In this document: in pieces, positions 36,448-45,691 of the stretch | How positions within the stretch are numbered: position 1 is the stretch's first letter | How the letters are laid out: every line of letters begins with the position of its first letter | Assembly (NCBI RefSeq): GCF_013141915.1 | Contig: NZ_SROX01000006.1 | Location: forward strand, 248,001 to 312,000 | Direction of reading: 5' to 3' | From: Cupriavidus necator | GTDB taxonomy: Bacteria > Pseudomonadota > Gammaproteobacteria > Burkholderiales > Burkholderiaceae | Length of the DNA stretch: 64,000 bases | The notes under the pieces: generated by a model | Told to the model about the DNA's origin: nothing | Seen by the model: the letters and a program-made list of their open reading frames with translations, nothing else | Database searches by the model: none | Translations under genes and position numbers: made by a program

Positions 36448-37833
36448 ATGACCTCATCCGTACTCACCCGCTGGGAGCCTGAAAACAAGGCATTCTGGCA
36501 AAGCGAAGGCGAGCGCATCGCCTACCGCAACCTGTGGATCTCGATCCCGGCGCTGATGCTGGCCTTCGTGGTCTGGATGCTGTGGAGCGTGGTCGCGGTC
36601 AACCTCGACCGCGCCGGCTTCCAGTTCACCAAGAACCAGCTGTTCTGGCTGACCGCGCTGCCGGCGCTGTCCGGCGCCACGCTGCGCATTTTCTATTCCT
36701 TCCTGGTGCCGGTGTTCGGCGGGCGCCGCTTCACCGCGATCTCCACCGCGCTGCTGCTGATTCCCGCGCTGGGCATGGGCTTCGCGCTGCGCGACCCGTC
36801 CACGGGCTATCCCACGCTGCTGGTGCTGGCGCTACTGTGCGGGCTGGGCGGCGCCAACTTCAGCTCGTCGATGGCCAATATCAGCTTCTTCTTCCCCAAG
36901 GCGAAGAAGGGCCTGGCCACCGGGCTGAATGCCGGCATCGGCAACCTGGGCGTGTCGGTGGTGCAGTTCGTCACGCCGCTGGTGGTCTCGGTAGCGGTGT
37001 TCGGCGCGCTCGGCGGCGAGCCGCAGCAGTACCAGGCCAACGGCGCCGCGCAGAGCCTGTGGCTGCAGAACGCGGGCTTTATCTGGGTACCGTTCATCGT
37101 TGTGTCCGCACTGGCCGCGTGGTTCGGCATGCATGACATCGCCGATGCCAGGGCCTCGTTCGCCGAGCAGGCGGTGATCTTCAAGCGCAAGCACAACTGG
37201 CTGATGTGCTGGCTGTACGTGGGCACCTTCGGCTCGTTCATCGGCTTCTCGGCCGGGCTGGCGCTGCTGACCAAGTCGCAGTTCCCGGGCGTGAATCCCA
37301 CCGCCTACGCCTTCCTGGGGCCGCTGGTGGGCGCGCTGACGCGTCCGGTGGGCGGCTGGATCTCGGACAAGCTCGGCGGCGCGCGCGTCACGCTGTGGAC
37401 CTTCGTCGGCATGATCGCCGCGGTGTTCGCGGTGCTGGCGGCGCTGCCGCACGACGGCGCGGGCGGCAACTTCACGTACTTCCTCGCGGCGTTCATCGCC
37501 TTGTTTGCGCTGACCGGCATCGGCAACGGCTCGACCTTCCGCATGATCCCGGTGATCTTCCTGACCGAGCGCCAGCGCGCCGCGCAGGGCAAGGGCGACG
37601 CCGCGCAACGCCAGGCGCTGCAAGATGCCGGCAAGGAATCGGCCGCGGTGCTGGGCTTTTCCGGCGCGATCGGCGCGTACGGCGGCTTCTTCATCCCCAA
37701 GAGCTTCGGCACCGCGCTGGAGCTGACCGGCGCGCCCGACGCCGCGCTCTATTGCTTCATCGCCTTCTATCTCAGCTGCGTGCTGGTGACGTGGTGGTAC
37801 TACGCGCGCCGCAACGCGCCCATGCCTTGCTGA
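36448..37833 (+). CDS. narK2: nitrate/nitrite antiporter NarK2
   Basis: A second NNP transporter, 461 residues. The nitrate signature GLNAGIGNLGVSVVQF is near residue 155 and a second GFSGAIGAYGGFFIPKSFG copy near residue 410. NarK2-type proteins are usually nitrate/nitrite exchangers, working with NarK1. It lies 54 bp after narK1 and 188 bp before narG. Confidence 0.93.
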   Translation: MTSSVLTRWEPENKAFWQSEGERIAYRNLWISIPALMLAFVVWMLWSVVAVNLDRAGFQFTKNQLFWLTALPALSGATLRIFYSFLVPVFGGRRFTAISTALLLIPALGMGFALRDPSTGYPTLLVLALLCGLGGANFSSSMANISFFFPKAKKGLATGLNAGIGNLGVSVVQFVTPLVVSVAVFGALGGEPQQYQANGAAQSLWLQNAGFIWVPFIVVSALAAWFGMHDIADARASFAEQAVIFKRKHNWLMCWLYVGTFGSFIGFSAGLALLTKSQFPGVNPTAYAFLGPLVGALTRPVGGWISDKLGGARVTLWTFVGMIAAVFAVLAALPHDGAGGNFTYFLAAFIALFALTGIGNGSTFRMIPVIFLTERQRAAQGKGDAAQRQALQDAGKESAAVLGFSGAIGAYGGFFIPKSFGTALELTGAPDAALYCFIAFYLSCVLVTWWYYARRNAPMPC

Positions 37834-37850
37834 GGCCTCGCCGGCCGGAC

Positions 37851-37866
37851 TAGTTCTTCGGAACTA
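37851..37866 (+). promoter_or_regulatory. UUCG-loop hairpin in the narG leader
   Basis: TAGTTC and GAACTA pair exactly around TTCG, a very stable tetraloop, 16 bp after the narK2 stop and 155 bp before narG. It may process or attenuate the polycistronic mRNA or separate narK2 and narG expression. There is no T-run directly after it. Confidence 0.45.
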
Positions 37867-38021
37867 GGTCCGCGCCCGCCACCTCCCCCGATCGCCATCC
37901 GGCGGCTGTTCCACCAGCGAATTGGCCGCCGCCCCGCTCCCCCATAAGCTCGAGGTGTCCCTGCAAATGCTCCCGGGCAACCGTCGGAGCCCCGCAGAAT
38001 AGCCTCGCGGAGAACAAGCAA

Positions 38022-41000
38022 ATGAGTCATTTCCTGGATCGACTGAAGTTCATGTCGCGCGTCAAGTCCACCTATGCGGACGGCCACGGCGCGGTGGTGA
38101 ACGAAGACCGCAAGTGGGAAGACGGCTACCGCAGCCGCTGGCAGCACGACAAGATCGTGCGCTCCACCCACGGCGTCAACTGCACCGGCTCCTGCTCCTG
38201 GAAGGTCTACGTCAAGAACGGCCTGATCACCTGGGAAACGCAGCAGACCGATTACCCGCGCACGCGCCCGGACCTGCCCAACCATGAGCCGCGCGGCTGC
38301 CCGCGGGGCGCGTCGTACAGCTGGTACGTCTATTCCGCGCAGCGCGTCAAGTACCCGATGATCCGCGGCCGGCTGATGGAGATGTGGCGCGAGGCCCGCA
38401 AGACCATGGATCCGGTCGCCGCCTGGGAATCGATCAGCCAGGACCCGAAGAAGGCGGCACGCTACAAGAGCGTGCGCGGCCAGGGCGGCTTCGTGCGCGC
38501 CGACTGGAACACCGCCACCGAGATGATCGCCGCGGCCAACGCCTTCACCGTGAAGCGCTTCGGCCCGGACCGCGTGATCGGCTTTTCGCCGATCCCGGCG
38601 ATGTCGATGGTCTCGTATGCCGCCGGCGCGCGTTACCTGAGCTTGCTCGGCGGCGCCTGCCTGTCGTTCTACGACTGGTACTGCGACCTGCCGCCGGCCA
38701 GCCCGCAGATCTGGGGCGAACAGACCGACGTGCCCGAATCCGCCGACTGGTACAACTCCACCTACCTGATGGTGTGGGGCTCCAACGTGCCGCAGACGCG
38801 CACGCCCGACGCCCACTTCTACACCGAAGTCCGCTACAAGGGCACCAAGACCGTCGCGGTGTCGTCCGACTTCGGCGAGATGGTCAAGTTCGGCGATATC
38901 TGGCTGGCGCCGAAGCAAGGCACCGATGCCGCGCTGGCGATGGCGATGGGCCACGTGGTGCTCAAGGAATTCCATGCCAGCGGCAAGTCGGCGTACTTCC
39001 GCGACTACGTGAAGCAATACACCGACATGCCGATGCTGGTGCTGCTGCGCGAGCATGGCGATACGCTGGTGCCGGACCACTTCCTGCGCGCCTCGCACCT
39101 GGCGCAAAGCCTCGGCGAAGCCAACCATCCGGAATGGAAGACGCTGCTGGTCGACGACGCCAGCGGCGAGATCGTCGCGCCCAACGGCTCGATCGGCTTC
39201 CGCTGGGGCGAAGCCGCGCACAACGATGGCGAGAAGGTGGGGCGCTGGAACCTGGAAATGAAGGATGGCGGCAGCGGCCGCCCGGTCGAGCCACGGCTGT
39301 CGCTGCTTGACCACCACGATGAGGTAGTGGAAGTCGGCTTCCCCTATTTCGGCGGCGAACACGACGAACTGCTGCGCCGGCGCGTGCCGGCGCGCCGCAT
39401 CACGCTGGCTGATGGCAGCAGCGCGCTGGTGGCAACCGTGTACGACCTGCAGATGGCCAACTACGGCGTCGACCAGGGGCTCGGCGGCCCCAACGTGGCG
39501 GCGTCGTTTGAAGACGACGTGCCCTACACCCCGGCCTGGCAGGAAAAGCACACCTCGGTGCCGGCGCGGCTGGTCACGCAGGTCGCGCGCGAGTTCGCCG
39601 ACAACGCCGACCGCACGCAGGGCAAGAGCATGGTGATCGTCGGGGCCGCGCTGAACCACTGGTACCACAACGACATGATCTACCGCGGCATCGTCAACCT
39701 GCTGATGATGTGCGGCTGCATCGGCAAGAGCGGCGGCGGCTGGGCCCACTATGTCGGCCAGGAGAAGCTGCGCCCGCAGTTCGGCTGGGCGCCGCTGGCG
39801 TTCGGGCTGGACTGGTCGCGCCCGCCGCGCCAGATGAACGGCACCTCGTTCTTCTACAACCACACCAGCCAGTGGCGCCACGAGAAGCTGGCGGTCGACG
39901 AGATCCTGTCGCCAACCGCCGACCGCAAGCGCTACGACGGCCTGTCGCTGCTGGACCTGAACGCGAAGTCGGAGCGCATGGGCTGGCTGCCGTCGGCGCC
40001 GCAGCTCGGCACCAACCCGCTCGACGTGGTCGACGCGGCCGAGCAAGCCGGCAAGGATCCGGTGGCCTACACCGTCGAGCAGCTGAAGTCGGGCGCGCTG
40101 CAGTTTGCCTGCGACGACCCCGACAATCCCGCCAACTTCCCGCGCAACATGTTCGTGTGGCGCTCCAATATCCTGGGCAGCTCGGGCAAGGGGCATGAGT
40201 ATTTCCTGAAGTACCTGCTTGGCACGCAGAACGCCGTGTTTGGCGACGAGGCCGATGCGATCACGCCGGGCGAAGTCAACGTGCGGCCGGCCGCCGAAGG
40301 CAAGCTTGACCTGCTGACGGTGCTGGACTTCCGCATGAGCACCACCTGCCTGTATGGCGATATCGTGCTGCCCACGGCAACCTGGTACGAGAAGGACGAC
40401 CTCAACACGTCCGACATGCACCCGTTCATCCACCCGCTGTCCGAAGCCGTGCAGCCGCTGTGGGAAAGCAAGACCGACTGGGAAATCTACAAGGCCATCG
40501 CGAAGAAGTTCAGCGAGATCGCCGGCCCCTACCTGGGCACGCGCAAGGACCTGGTGTGCACGCCGCTGCTGCACGATACCCCGGGCGAACTGGGCCAGCC
40601 GTTCGAGCCGAAGGACTGGAAGGCCGGCGAGTGCGACCTGATTCCGGGCAAGACCGCGCCGTCGATGACGGTGGTCGAGCGCAACTACGCCGACATCTAC
40701 AAGAAATTCACCTCGATCGGCCCGCTGCTCGACAAGCTTGGCAACGGCGGCAAGGGCATCAACTGGAACACCCGGCATGAGGTCAAGGAAATCGGCGAGC
40801 TGAGCCACACGGTGACGGAACCTGGCGTGAGCCAGGGCCGCCCCAAGCTGGAAACGGCGATCGACGCCGCCGAGATGATCCTGACCTTCGCGCCCGAGAC
40901 CAACGGCCACGTTGCCGTCAAGGCATGGGAAGCGCTGTCGAAGATCACCGGCCGCGACCACACTCACCTCGCCGAAGGGCGCGAGCACGACAAGATTCGC

Positions 41001-41759
41001 TTCCGCGACGTGCAGGCGCAGCCGCGCAAGATCATCTCCGCGCCGACGTGGTCGGGGCTGGAATCGGAGGAGGTCAGCTACAACGCCGGCTATACCAACG
41101 TGCACGAGCTGATCCCCTGGCGCACGCTGACCGGCCGCCAGCAGTTCTACCAGGACCATCGCTGGATGCTGGACTTCGGCGAAGGCGCGTGCGTGTACAA
41201 GCCGGCCATCGACACCAAGACCGTCGCGCCGATGCTGGGCAGGAAGCCCAACGGTAACCCGGAGCTGGTGCTGAACTGGATCACGCCGCACCAGAAGTGG
41301 GGCATCCACTCCACCTACTCGGACAACCTGCGCATGCTGACGCTGTCGCGCGGCGGCCCGCACGTGTGGATATCGGAAGCCGAGGCCCAGGCCAACGGCA
41401 TCCGCGACAACGACTGGGTCGAGGTGTTCAACGTCAACGGCACGCTGACCGCGCGCGTGGTGGTGTCGCAGCGCGTGCCCAAGGGCATGTGCCTGATGTA
41501 CCACGCCCAGGAAAAGATCGTGAACGTGCCCGGCGCCGAGACCAGCGGCATGCGCGGCGGCATCCATAACTCGGTCACGCGCGCCGTGACCAAGCCCACC
41601 CACATGATCGGCGGCTACGCGCAGCTGGCCTACGGCTTCAACTACTACGGCACCGTTGGCAGCAACCGCGACGAGTTCGTGATCCTGCGCAAGATGAAGA
41701 AGGTCGACTGGCTGGAAGGGCCGCTCGTGGAAAAGACCAAGGAAGGAGCAACGCAATGA
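38022..41759 (+). CDS. narG: respiratory nitrate reductase alpha subunit
   Basis: The catalytic subunit of membrane-bound nitrate reductase; reduces nitrate to nitrite on the cytoplasmic side with a bis-MGD molybdenum cofactor. Residue 1-70 region has HGVNCTGSCSW, the His/Cys ligands of the FS0 [4Fe-4S] cluster, and YCDLPPASPQIWGEQTD near residue 220, where the Mo-coordinating Asp lies. The 1245-residue length equals known NarG proteins, and no Tat leader is needed beyond the short N terminus. It overlaps narH by 4 bp (ATGA). Confidence 0.97.
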   Translation: MSHFLDRLKFMSRVKSTYADGHGAVVNEDRKWEDGYRSRWQHDKIVRSTHGVNCTGSCSWKVYVKNGLITWETQQTDYPRTRPDLPNHEPRGCPRGASYSWYVYSAQRVKYPMIRGRLMEMWREARKTMDPVAAWESISQDPKKAARYKSVRGQGGFVRADWNTATEMIAAANAFTVKRFGPDRVIGFSPIPAMSMVSYAAGARYLSLLGGACLSFYDWYCDLPPASPQIWGEQTDVPESADWYNSTYLMVWGSNVPQTRTPDAHFYTEVRYKGTKTVAVSSDFGEMVKFGDIWLAPKQGTDAALAMAMGHVVLKEFHASGKSAYFRDYVKQYTDMPMLVLLREHGDTLVPDHFLRASHLAQSLGEANHPEWKTLLVDDASGEIVAPNGSIGFRWGEAAHNDGEKVGRWNLEMKDGGSGRPVEPRLSLLDHHDEVVEVGFPYFGGEHDELLRRRVPARRITLADGSSALVATVYDLQMANYGVDQGLGGPNVAASFEDDVPYTPAWQEKHTSVPARLVTQVAREFADNADRTQGKSMVIVGAALNHWYHNDMIYRGIVNLLMMCGCIGKSGGGWAHYVGQEKLRPQFGWAPLAFGLDWSRPPRQMNGTSFFYNHTSQWRHEKLAVDEILSPTADRKRYDGLSLLDLNAKSERMGWLPSAPQLGTNPLDVVDAAEQAGKDPVAYTVEQLKSGALQFACDDPDNPANFPRNMFVWRSNILGSSGKGHEYFLKYLLGTQNAVFGDEADAITPGEVNVRPAAEGKLDLLTVLDFRMSTTCLYGDIVLPTATWYEKDDLNTSDMHPFIHPLSEAVQPLWESKTDWEIYKAIAKKFSEIAGPYLGTRKDLVCTPLLHDTPGELGQPFEPKDWKAGECDLIPGKTAPSMTVVERNYADIYKKFTSIGPLLDKLGNGGKGINWNTRHEVKEIGELSHTVTEPGVSQGRPKLETAIDAAEMILTFAPETNGHVAVKAWEALSKITGRDHTHLAEGREHDKIRFRDVQAQPRKIISAPTWSGLESEEVSYNAGYTNVHELIPWRTLTGRQQFYQDHRWMLDFGEGACVYKPAIDTKTVAPMLGRKPNGNPELVLNWITPHQKWGIHSTYSDNLRMLTLSRGGPHVWISEAEAQANGIRDNDWVEVFNVNGTLTARVVVSQRVPKGMCLMYHAQEKIVNVPGAETSGMRGGIHNSVTRAVTKPTHMIGGYAQLAYGFNYYGTVGSNRDEFVILRKMKKVDWLEGPLVEKTKEGATQ

Positions 41760-43306
41760 AGATCCGCGCCCAGGTGGCCATGGTGCTGAACCTCGACAAG
41801 TGCATCGGCTGCCATACCTGCTCCGTGACCTGCAAGAACGTCTGGACCAGCCGCGACGGCGTCGAGTACGCATGGTTCAACAACGTCGAGACCAAGCCCG
41901 GTATCGGTTATCCCAAGGAATGGGAAAACCAGGACAAATGGCAGGGCGGCTGGCAGCGCAACGCCGACGGCACGCTCGAGCCGCGCCAGGGCGGCAAGCT
42001 GAAGATCCTGGCGAACCTGTTCGCCAACCCGAACCTGCCGGCGATCGACGAGTACTACGAACCCTTCACCTACGACTACGAGCACCTGCAAAAGGCGCCG
42101 CTGTCGCAGACCCCGCCGACCGCGCGCCCGGTGTCTGTGCTGACCGGCCGCAAGATGGAAAAGATCGAGTGGGGCCCGAACTGGGAAGATGACCTCGGCG
42201 GCGAGTTCAGCTCGCGCGGCCGCGACAAGCTGTTCGACGACGTGCAGAAGGAGATGTACTCGACCTTCGAGAACACCTTCATGATGTACCTGCCGCGCTT
42301 GTGCGAGCACTGCCTGAACCCGGCGTGCGTGGCCTCGTGCCCGTCGGGCTCGATCTACAAGCGCGAGGACGACGGCATCGTGCTGGTCGACCAGGACAAG
42401 TGCCGCGGCTGGCGCATGTGCATCTCGGGCTGCCCGTACAAGAAGATCTATTTCAACTGGCAGAGCGGCAAGGCCGAGAAATGCCTGTTCTGCTATCCGC
42501 GCATCGAAGCCGGCCAGCCCACGGTCTGCTCCGAGACCTGCGTCGGCCGCATCCGCTACCTCGGCGTGATGCTGTACGACGCCGACCGCATCGAGCAGGC
42601 CGCGTCGGTGGCCGACGAGCGCGACCTGTACCAGTCGCAGCTCGACGTGTTCCTTGACCCGCACGATCCCAAGGTGCAGGCCGAGGCGCTGCGCCAGGGC
42701 ATCCCGCAGAGCTGGCTCGACGCCGCGCGCAAGTCGCCAGTCTACAAGATGGCGTGCGAATGGAAGATCGCCTTCCCGCTGCATCCCGAATACCGCACGC
42801 TGCCGATGGTGTGGTACGTGCCGCCGCTGTCGCCGATCCAGTCGGCGGCCGAAGCGGGCCACATGGGCATGAACGGCATCATCCCCGACGTCAAGAGCTT
42901 GCGCATCCCGGTCAAGTACCTGGCGAACCTGCTCACCGCGGGCGACGTGATGCCGGTGCTGTCGGCGCTGGAGCGCATGCTGGCGATGCGCGCGTACAAG
43001 CGCTCGCAGGTGGTCGACGGCGTGCAGGACCTCGATGTGCTGAAGCAGGTGGGCCTGACGCCCGCGCAGGTCGAGGACATGTACAAGACCATGGCCATCG
43101 CCAACTACGAGGACCGTTTCGTGATTCCGTCCTCGCACAAGGAGATGGTCGAGGACAGCTTCAACGACAAGGCCAGCTGCGGCTTCACCTTCGGCAACGG
43201 CTGCTCGGGCGGCACCTCGGAAGGCGCGCTGTTCGGCAAGAAACCGCAAGGCAGCGTGCATTTCGTCGACATGCCGAAGTCGCGCAAGAAAGCCGTGATG
43301 AGCTGA
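41756..43306 (+). CDS. narH: respiratory nitrate reductase beta subunit
   Basis: A 516-residue electron-transfer subunit with four Cys clusters: CIGCHTCSVTCKN (residues 16-28), CEHCLNPACVASCP (near 184), CRGWRMCISGCP (near 217, with Trp in place of one Cys, typical of the [3Fe-4S] site) and CLFCYP...CSETC (near 244). It passes electrons from NarI hemes to NarG. Start by ATGA overlap with narG. Confidence 0.97.
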   Translation: MKIRAQVAMVLNLDKCIGCHTCSVTCKNVWTSRDGVEYAWFNNVETKPGIGYPKEWENQDKWQGGWQRNADGTLEPRQGGKLKILANLFANPNLPAIDEYYEPFTYDYEHLQKAPLSQTPPTARPVSVLTGRKMEKIEWGPNWEDDLGGEFSSRGRDKLFDDVQKEMYSTFENTFMMYLPRLCEHCLNPACVASCPSGSIYKREDDGIVLVDQDKCRGWRMCISGCPYKKIYFNWQSGKAEKCLFCYPRIEAGQPTVCSETCVGRIRYLGVMLYDADRIEQAASVADERDLYQSQLDVFLDPHDPKVQAEALRQGIPQSWLDAARKSPVYKMACEWKIAFPLHPEYRTLPMVWYVPPLSPIQSAAEAGHMGMNGIIPDVKSLRIPVKYLANLLTAGDVMPVLSALERMLAMRAYKRSQVVDGVQDLDVLKQVGLTPAQVEDMYKTMAIANYEDRFVIPSSHKEMVEDSFNDKASCGFTFGNGCSGGTSEGALFGKKPQGSVHFVDMPKSRKKAVMS

Positions 43307-43333
43307 AACCTCGCGAACGAAACGGAGAAGAAC

Positions 43334-43999
43334 ATGCCGCTCTATCCCATCCTCAGCACCCTGCTCGGCTATCCCGAGCAGGATCTGCTCGACGCCCTGC
43401 CGGAAATCGACGCCGCGCTGGCCGAATGGCCGCAGGCGCGCGACCTGCTGGCGCCGGTGACCGCGATGCTGCGCAGCGAAACCCTGATCACGCTGCAGGA
43501 AAACTATGTCGCCACCTTCGACCGCAACCCGGCGCACTCGCTGCACCTGTTCGAGCACGTGCACGGCGAAAGCCGCGACCGCGGCCAGGCCATGGTCGAC
43601 CTGATCGACGAATACCGGCGCGACGGCTTCGAGCCCGCGGCGTCGGAGCTGCCCGACTACGTGCCGCTGTTCCTGGAGTTTCTCGGCGCGCTCGTGGCCG
43701 ACGGCAAGGAGGCGCGCGCCGAACAATTGCTGGGCGAGGCCATCCACGTGCTGGCCGCGATCGGCGGCCGGCTGGCGCGCAACCAGAGCCCGTACGGCGG
43801 CGTGTTCGCGGTGCTGCGCACGCTGACCGACGTGCAGCCGCAACCGCAGCAGGAGCCGCCGGTGCGGGACATGGACGAGGCCCTGGAGACCTTCGGGCCT
43901 GGCGCCGATGGCGTGGAGCCGCTGCTGGCGCCGCAAGCAGGGCCGCAGGCGGTGAAGTTCTATCCGCGCGGCACGGCGCCGACGCCGGTGCCTTGCTGA
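43334..43999 (+). CDS. narJ: nitrate reductase assembly chaperone NarJ
   Basis: A 221-residue chaperone needed for inserting the molybdenum cofactor into NarG; not part of the final enzyme. The family pattern LSTLLGYPEQDLLDALPEI at the start and YVATFDRNPAHSLHLFEHVHGESRDRGQAMVDL near residues 56-90 is clear, and PDYVPLFLEFL follows. It is 28 bp after narH with GGAGAAGAAC before ATG. Confidence 0.95.
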   Translation: MPLYPILSTLLGYPEQDLLDALPEIDAALAEWPQARDLLAPVTAMLRSETLITLQENYVATFDRNPAHSLHLFEHVHGESRDRGQAMVDLIDEYRRDGFEPAASELPDYVPLFLEFLGALVADGKEARAEQLLGEAIHVLAAIGGRLARNQSPYGGVFAVLRTLTDVQPQPQQEPPVRDMDEALETFGPGADGVEPLLAPQAGPQAVKFYPRGTAPTPVPC

Positions 44000-44029
44000 A
44001 ATGCCAACGCAAGCCGACTGTTCGCTTCC

Positions 44030-44135
44030 CCCCTCTCCCGCTTGCGGGAGAGGGGCGGGGGAGAGGGCCGCAACTTCGATGAAGCGCCGGTGCTTAACCC
44101 CCCCTCACCCTACCCTCTCCCCTGAGGGAAGAGGG
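44030..44135. repeat. REP-like palindromes between narJ and narI
   Basis: CCCCTCTCCCGC (44030-44041) and GCGGGAGAGGGG (44044-44055) pair perfectly around TT, followed by CGGGGGAGAGGGC. A second, imperfect copy with ACCCTCTCCCCTGAGGG lies at 44104-44135. Together they fill most of the 213-bp gap that splits the operon. Confidence 0.8.
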
Positions 44136-44212
44136 AACACAGTTGGATGATTCGGGCCCCGAAGCAAGCCCACAGGCAATCGGTCATTGTCCCTCTTTTC
44201 CGAGCTAACACC

Positions 44213-44896
44213 ATGGCAACCCTCCACCAATTCCTCTTCGGCATCTACCCGTACATCGCGCTCGCCGTCTTCCTGTTCGGCAGCCTGGCCCGCTTCGAGC
44301 GTGAGCAATACACCTGGAAGAGCGACAGCTCGCAGGTGCTGTACCGCGGCAACCTGCGCACCGGCAACATCCTGTTCCATGTCGGCATCCTGGGTCTGTT
44401 CTTCGGGCACCTGGTCGGCCTGCTGACCCCGGTGGCGGTGTGGGACGCGCTGGGCGTCTCGCACGGCTTCAAGCAGGCCGTGGCGATGGCCGCCGGTGGC
44501 GTGATGGGCACCATGTGCCTGGCCGGCCTGCTGATCCTGCTGCACCGCCGGCTGACCAACGCGCGCGTGTCCGCGGTGACCCGCACCGGCGACAAGGTGC
44601 TGCTGCTGTGGCTGCTGGCGACGCTGCTGCTGGGCCTGTCGACCATCTTCGAATCGGCCGGCCACATGGACGGCCACATGATGGTGCAGCTGATGAACTG
44701 GGCGCAGCGCATCGTCACGCTGCGCGGCGACGCCGCCGGTTACGTCGCCGACGCACCGCTGCTGTTCAAGGCGCACCTGTTCATGGGCATGACGCTGTTC
44801 GTGATCTTCCCGTTCACGCGGCTGGTCCATGTATGGAGCGGCTTTGCCTCGGTCGGCTACCTCGGCCGTGCCTGGCAACTGGTGCGCAGCCGCTGA
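44213..44896 (+). CDS. narI: respiratory nitrate reductase gamma subunit (cytochrome b)
   Basis: A 227-residue membrane anchor with five hydrophobic segments that binds two b-type hemes and oxidises quinol. Heme-ligand His residues fit NILFHVGILGLFFGHLVGL (near residues 55-70) and MTLFVIFPFTRLVHVWSG near residue 190. It lies 213 bp after narJ, a wide gap occupied by REP-like palindromes. The ATG at 44213 is chosen because the family N terminus FLFGIYPYIALAVFLFGS follows. Confidence 0.95.
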   Translation: MATLHQFLFGIYPYIALAVFLFGSLARFEREQYTWKSDSSQVLYRGNLRTGNILFHVGILGLFFGHLVGLLTPVAVWDALGVSHGFKQAVAMAAGGVMGTMCLAGLLILLHRRLTNARVSAVTRTGDKVLLLWLLATLLLGLSTIFESAGHMDGHMMVQLMNWAQRIVTLRGDAAGYVADAPLLFKAHLFMGMTLFVIFPFTRLVHVWSGFASVGYLGRAWQLVRSR

Positions 44897-44923
44897 GCGC
44901 CGCCACCCCACAAGGAGAACACG

Positions 44924-45676
44924 ATGCCTGTCACCGTCAATGGCGTGGAGCTGCGCGACGCCGATATCGAGCGCGAACTGGACCACCATCACGACGCCGC
45001 CAACCCGGCGCGGCTGGCCACCATCGCGGCAATCCTGCGCCTGCTGATGCGTGCCGAAGCCGCGCGCATCGGCCTGGACGCCGCGCAGATGGACGACGAG
45101 GCGCTGGCGCAGGCGTTGCTGGCGCGCGAGGCCGTCACGCCCGCAGCCGACGAAGCCAGCTGCCGCCGCCACTACGACAGCCACCCCCAGCGCTTCCGCA
45201 CCGGCGAATGGGTCGAGGCCGATCACATCCTGTTCCAGGTCACGCCGCGCGTGCCGCTGGACGCCCTGCGCGAAATCGCGGCGCAGACGCTGGCGCTGGT
45301 GCGCGGTGATCCGTCGAGCTTCGACCACCATGCCCGCGCGCTGTCCAACTGCCCCAGCGGCGCCAATGGCGGCCGGCTCGGCCGCGTGTTCCGCGGCGAG
45401 ACGGCGCCCGAATTCGAGCGCGCGCTGTTCGCGGCGCAGCAGGACGGCGTACTGCCGCAACTGGTGCAGAGCCGCTTCGGCCTGCATATCGTGCGCATCC
45501 TCGAGCGCTGCCCGGGCACGCGCCTGCCATTCGAGGCGGTGCGCGGCGAGATTGCCAGCGCGCTTGGCGCCGCCGCGCGCGACCGCGCCTGGAAGCAGTA
45601 CGCTGGCCTGCTGATCGGGCGCGCGCGCATCGAAGGCATCGAGCTGGAAGGCGCCGACAGCCCGCTGGTGCAGTAA
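44924..45676 (+). CDS. parvulin-type peptidyl-prolyl isomerase (PpiC)
   Basis: A 250-residue protein. Residues 85-195 form a rotamase domain (EWVEADHILFQVTP..SCPSGANGGRLGRVFRGETAPEFERALF..VQSRFGLHIVRILER-like). There is no clear signal peptide, so it probably acts in the cytoplasm. It is 27 bp after narI with AAGGAGAA before the ATG; parvulins in this position of nar operons presumably help fold or assemble the reductase. Confidence 0.9.
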   Translation: MPVTVNGVELRDADIERELDHHHDAANPARLATIAAILRLLMRAEAARIGLDAAQMDDEALAQALLAREAVTPAADEASCRRHYDSHPQRFRTGEWVEADHILFQVTPRVPLDALREIAAQTLALVRGDPSSFDHHARALSNCPSGANGGRLGRVFRGETAPEFERALFAAQQDGVLPQLVQSRFGLHIVRILERCPGTRLPFEAVRGEIASALGAAARDRAWKQYAGLLIGRARIEGIELEGADSPLVQ

Positions 45677-45691
45677 CGTCCGGAGGCCGCC

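Noticed and set aside
37800..41873. 1357-codon open frame on the minus strand
   Set aside because: It is antisense to narG, which has full family motifs; long antisense frames are normal in DNA of this GC content.
41645..43936. 763-codon open frame on the minus strand
   Set aside because: Antisense shadow of narH and narJ with unusual His/Arg-rich composition.
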